DNA from: Bacteroidales bacterium
GTDB taxonomy: Bacteria > Bacteroidota > Bacteroidia > Bacteroidales > Paludibacteraceae
Direction: 5' to 3'
NCBI GenBank assembly: GCA_015061145.1
Contig: SUXD01000001.1
Location: 124,001 to 188,000, forward strand
DNA length: 64,000 nt
Notes under the pieces: model-generated
Databases searched by the model: none
What the model was told of the DNA's origin: nothing
What the model saw: the letters and a program-made list of their open reading frames with translations, nothing else
Program-made: the position numbers and the translations under genes
Shown here: positions 61,065 through 64,000 of the stretch, in pieces
Position numbering within the stretch: the stretch's first letter is position 1
Layout: each line of letters begins with the position of its first letter

Positions 61065-62909
61065 ATGTGTGGAATAGTTGGGTATATCGGAAATAGACAA
61101 GCATGTCCGGTGCTGGTGAAGGGTCTGCATCGCTTGGAGTATAGAGGATACGACAGCGCAGGCGTGGCTTTGATTAACGAAAAAGGTGAACTTAATGTGT
61201 ACAAGACCCGCGGCAAAGTGCAGGATTTGGAAAACTATATGGAATCGAAAGATGTGTCGGGTACAATTGGCATCGCCCACACTCGTTGGGCTACACACGG
61301 CGAACCAAACAATGTGAACGCACATCCGCATTGCTCCAATTCCGAGAATCTGGCGATGATTCATAACGGAATTATCGAAAACTATGCCGTGCTTCGCGAA
61401 ATGCTTTCACGAAAAGGCTATACTTTTAAAAGTTCTACAGACACAGAAGTGCTGGTGCAATTTATCGATTATATCCGCACAACAAACAAACTTTCATTGC
61501 CTCAGGCAGTTCAGCAGGCGCTCAGTCAAGTGGTGGGCGCATACGCGATAGCCGTGATAGAGAAAAACAACCCTAACCAGATAGTGGCGGCGCGCAAAGG
61601 TTCTCCGCTGGTAATCGGCGTGGGCGAAGATGAATATTTTTTGGCTTCGGATGCAACTCCGATAGTGGAATACACACAAAAAGTGGTGTATGTGGGCGAA
61701 GAGGAAGTGGTGGTGATAAACCGTGGCGAAGAATTGACGGTCCGTACCATCGCGAACGTAGAAAAAACACCTGAGGTGAAGACAATAGAACTTTCTCTCT
61801 CCGAATTGGAGAAGGGCGGGTATCCGCATTTCATGCTGAAAGAGATTTTTGAACAGCCGCGTACATTGGCTAACAGCATGAAGGGAAGGGTGAGCCTAGA
61901 CAAGAAGCATGTGGTGCTGTCGGGCTTTACAAATAACAAAGAAAAATTCCTTGGCGCGCGTCGTATCATTATCCTGGCTTGCGGAACTTCGTGGCATGCA
62001 GGACTGATAGGAAAATATATGCTTGAAGAGTTCGCGCGTATCCCCGTTGAGGTGGAGTACGCTTCAGAATTCCGCTATCGTAAACCTGTCATCTATCCTG
62101 ATGATGTGGTAGTGGCCATCTCTCAGTCTGGCGAAACGGCAGACACCTTGGCTGCCGTAGAATTGGCAAAGTCAAACGGCGCCTTTATCTTTGGTATATG
62201 CAATGTGGTGGGCGCATCCATACCACGCAACACTGATTCTGGTTGCTATACGCATGTCGGACCAGAGATTGGCGTGGCATCAACCAAGGCGTTCACGGCA
62301 CAAGTGACAGTGCTTACCTTGCTCGCACTTTGCATTGCAAAAGAGAAAAAGACGATAGAAGAAGAGGCTTATCTCGAAATAATCAGTGAACTTGCTGAAA
62401 TTCCGAGAAAAATGGAAATGATATTGAAGAATAATGATGAAATAGCCACACTCTCGCGCGTGTTCACTTATGCGCAGAACTTCATCTATCTTGGACGCGG
62501 TTACAATTATCCGGTGGCGTTGGAAGGCGCGCTGAAGTTGAAAGAGATATCATACATCCATGCAGAGGGATATCCTGCAGCAGAGATGAAGCACGGTCCT
62601 ATAGCGCTGATAACATCAGAAATGCCCGTGGTCGTCATTGCTACGCATGCAGGTATGTACGAAAAGGTCATCAGCAATATTCAAGAGATAAAGGCAAGAA
62701 AAGGACGCGTGATATCTATTGTCACTAAAGGCGACAAGACGGTGAAAAAGATGTCGGACTTCTGTATCGAGATTCCTGAAACGGTAGAATGCCTCGTGCC
62801 ATTGCTGGCGTCGGTGCCGCTCCAATTGCTCGCCTATCACATTGCGGTGCAGAAATGTTGCGATGTGGACCAGCCGAGAAATTTGGCTAAGTCGGTGACG
62901 GTGGAATAA
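61065..62909 (+). CDS. glmS: Glutamine--fructose-6-phosphate aminotransferase (isomerizing)
   Basis: 614 residues; forms glucosamine 6-phosphate, the first amino sugar for peptidoglycan and LPS. N-terminal class II glutaminase with nucleophile Cys2 (MCGIVGYIG, HTRWATHGEPN, HNGIIENY), then two SIS domains (CGTSWHAGLIGKYMLEE, SQSGETADTLAAVELAK) and the C-terminal DQPRNLAKSVTVE. It follows dapL by 34 nt; no glmS ribozyme-like element fits in that gap. Confidence 0.98.
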   Translation: MCGIVGYIGNRQACPVLVKGLHRLEYRGYDSAGVALINEKGELNVYKTRGKVQDLENYMESKDVSGTIGIAHTRWATHGEPNNVNAHPHCSNSENLAMIHNGIIENYAVLREMLSRKGYTFKSSTDTEVLVQFIDYIRTTNKLSLPQAVQQALSQVVGAYAIAVIEKNNPNQIVAARKGSPLVIGVGEDEYFLASDATPIVEYTQKVVYVGEEEVVVINRGEELTVRTIANVEKTPEVKTIELSLSELEKGGYPHFMLKEIFEQPRTLANSMKGRVSLDKKHVVLSGFTNNKEKFLGARRIIILACGTSWHAGLIGKYMLEEFARIPVEVEYASEFRYRKPVIYPDDVVVAISQSGETADTLAAVELAKSNGAFIFGICNVVGASIPRNTDSGCYTHVGPEIGVASTKAFTAQVTVLTLLALCIAKEKKTIEEEAYLEIISELAEIPRKMEMILKNNDEIATLSRVFTYAQNFIYLGRGYNYPVALEGALKLKEISYIHAEGYPAAEMKHGPIALITSEMPVVVIATHAGMYEKVISNIQEIKARKGRVISIVTKGDKTVKKMSDFCIEIPETVECLVPLLASVPLQLLAYHIAVQKCCDVDQPRNLAKSVTVE

Positions 62910-62952
62910 TGAAGAAAATTTAAATGTGATTTTTATAAAAAACAAATAATAT

Positions 62953-64000
62953 ATGTGTGGAATAGCGATGATTCGGCTCAAACAGCCGCTTGAATACTAT
63001 CAGAAGAAATACGGAACATGGAAGTATGGCTTGAATAAACTTTACCTCTTAATGGAAAAACAGCACAACCGCGGACAAGAAGGCGCAGGTTTGGCTGCGG
63101 TGAAGTTCGACATGGAGCCGGGCAACGAATACATCTGGCGCGAACGCGCCGAGGGCAAGAATGCCATACAAGAGATTTTTGCCTCGGTGAACAAACATTA
63201 TGAGTCGCTGACATTGCAGCAGTTGAGCGATGCCACTTTTGCCAAGGAAAAACTCCCTTTTGCAGGTGAATTGTATTTGGGGCATCTGCGATACAGCACA
63301 ACAAACCTTAAAAAAGGCGTTTCGTATGTTCATCCGTTCTTGCGTCGCCACAATTGGAAAGACCGCACTTTGGTGCTGGCTGGCAATTTCAACCTGACCA
63401 ATGTGGATGAGCTCTTCGCGCACCTCACATCGCATGGACAGCATCCGCGCGACAAAGCTGACACATTCCTGATGCTCGAAAGCATTGGCCATGAATTGGA
63501 CAAAGAAGTGGGACGCGAATACGAAAAAGCGCGCAAAGAATGCGATGACGATATGGAAATAACTCGGAAAATTGAGGCCGAGCTGGATATTCCTACCGTT
63601 GTGAGAAAGTCAGAAAAACATTGGGATGGCGGTTATGCAATCTGCGGCTTGCTTGGTCATGGCGATGCTTTCGTTTTCCGCGATGCCAAGGGTATTCGTC
63701 CTGCATATTACTATTCCGACGACGAGATTGTGGTGGTTGCGTCAGAGCGTCCTGTCATACAAACAGTGATGGATGTGGCCATCGATGATGTGAAAGAACT
63801 GGTGCCGGGGCAAATCATGGTTATTAAGAAAGACGGTCGCTTGATTTTCGACGAAATCCGCCCGCAAGCCAAAGAATTGGCGCGTTGCTCGTTCGAACGC
63901 GTTTATTTCTCACGAGGCAGCGACCGCGACATATATGCAGAGCGCAAAAAACTTGGCGAACTGCTTGCTCCTCAGATATTGAAGGCGGTGGACAATGATG
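62953..64000 (+). CDS. PurF-like amidophosphoribosyltransferase family protein, N-terminal part
   Basis: About 349 residues visible; the frame is still open at the window end. Begins MCGIAMIRLKQPLEYYQKKYG with nucleophile Cys2 of a class II glutaminase, then HNRGQEGAGLAAVKF, YLGHLRYST, LAGNFNLTNVDELF and, further on, DGGYAICGLLG and FSRGSDRDIY, where the phosphoribosyltransferase part begins. It differs from canonical PurF by a longer glutaminase insert; Bacteroidota often carry this variant in addition to the standard purF. It starts 43 nt after glmS. Confidence 0.9.
   Translation, partial: MCGIAMIRLKQPLEYYQKKYGTWKYGLNKLYLLMEKQHNRGQEGAGLAAVKFDMEPGNEYIWRERAEGKNAIQEIFASVNKHYESLTLQQLSDATFAKEKLPFAGELYLGHLRYSTTNLKKGVSYVHPFLRRHNWKDRTLVLAGNFNLTNVDELFAHLTSHGQHPRDKADTFLMLESIGHELDKEVGREYEKARKECDDDMEITRKIEAELDIPTVVRKSEKHWDGGYAICGLLGHGDAFVFRDAKGIRPAYYYSDDEIVVVASERPVIQTVMDVAIDDVKELVPGQIMVIKKDGRLIFDEIRPQAKELARCSFERVYFSRGSDRDIYAERKKLGELLAPQILKAVDND

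Overview
The window reads as a Bacteroidota chromosome, most likely order Bacteroidales. Promoters follow that phylum's pattern (TTTG or TTG, 19-21 nt, then TAnnTTTG) instead of the enterobacterial -35/-10. Two secreted enzymes end in type IX secretion (T9SS)-like C-terminal sorting domains. GGGtGRT protein, LL-diaminopimelate aminotransferase, a FeoA-FeoB fusion and a large GH43/CBM6 enzyme fit the same assignment. The species cannot be named from this window.

Layout. 0-16 kb is mostly housekeeping: the end of an Omp85 barrel, tRNA-Arg(UCU), typA, a thioredoxin lipoprotein, pta - four-helix-bundle gene - ackA, proC, an XRE-cupin regulator with an acyl-CoA ligase, nhaD, the GGGtGRT/NifU-like pair, a secreted nuclease and prfC. 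15.8-24.3 kb is a sulfur region: a trans-sulfuration PLP enzyme converges on a nine-gene minus-strand operon. In order of transcription the operon holds cysK, a ThiS-like sulfur carrier, an E1-like enzyme, a DsrE protein, TusA, a JAMM peptidase, a family 2 encapsulin shell with a cNMP-binding-like domain, a cysteine desulfurase with a 138-residue N-terminal extension (predicted cargo) and serine acetyltransferase. A similar palindrome lies at both sulfur promoters, which suggests one regulon.

24.6-32 kb is one gene for a 2475-residue secreted polysaccharide-degrading protein (two beta-helix regions, F5/8C, GH43, four CBM6, Big2, CARDB, T9SS tail). 32-45 kb is housekeeping and envelope genes (2-hydroxyacid dehydrogenase, GT39, OMP, RmlD-like, recG, ispD, SPOR, folE, a MurG-like glycosyltransferase, radical SAM, ychF, trpS). 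45-50 kb carries iron uptake (porin, FeoAB, small Cys-rich FeoB-associated protein) with a divergent hemerythrin-LuxR regulator, then an SDR gene.

51.0-54.65 kb is an AT-rich island. A roughly 300-nt, highly structured, terminator-ended RNA (51013-51310) precedes an unknown secreted protein and an M4 metalloprotease; the protease's last 70 or so residues return to the host's GC-rich composition. An array of 28-bp palindromes follows. 55-59.6 kb is a MacAB-TolC type efflux operon; 59.8-64 kb holds dapL, glmS and the start of a purF-like gene.

A composite intergenic repeat (core GCGTCAAAGT with companion motifs) recurs in at least seven gaps. The two strongest candidates for something new are the combined encapsulin and sulfur-carrier operon with its shared operator, and the structured RNA in front of the island.
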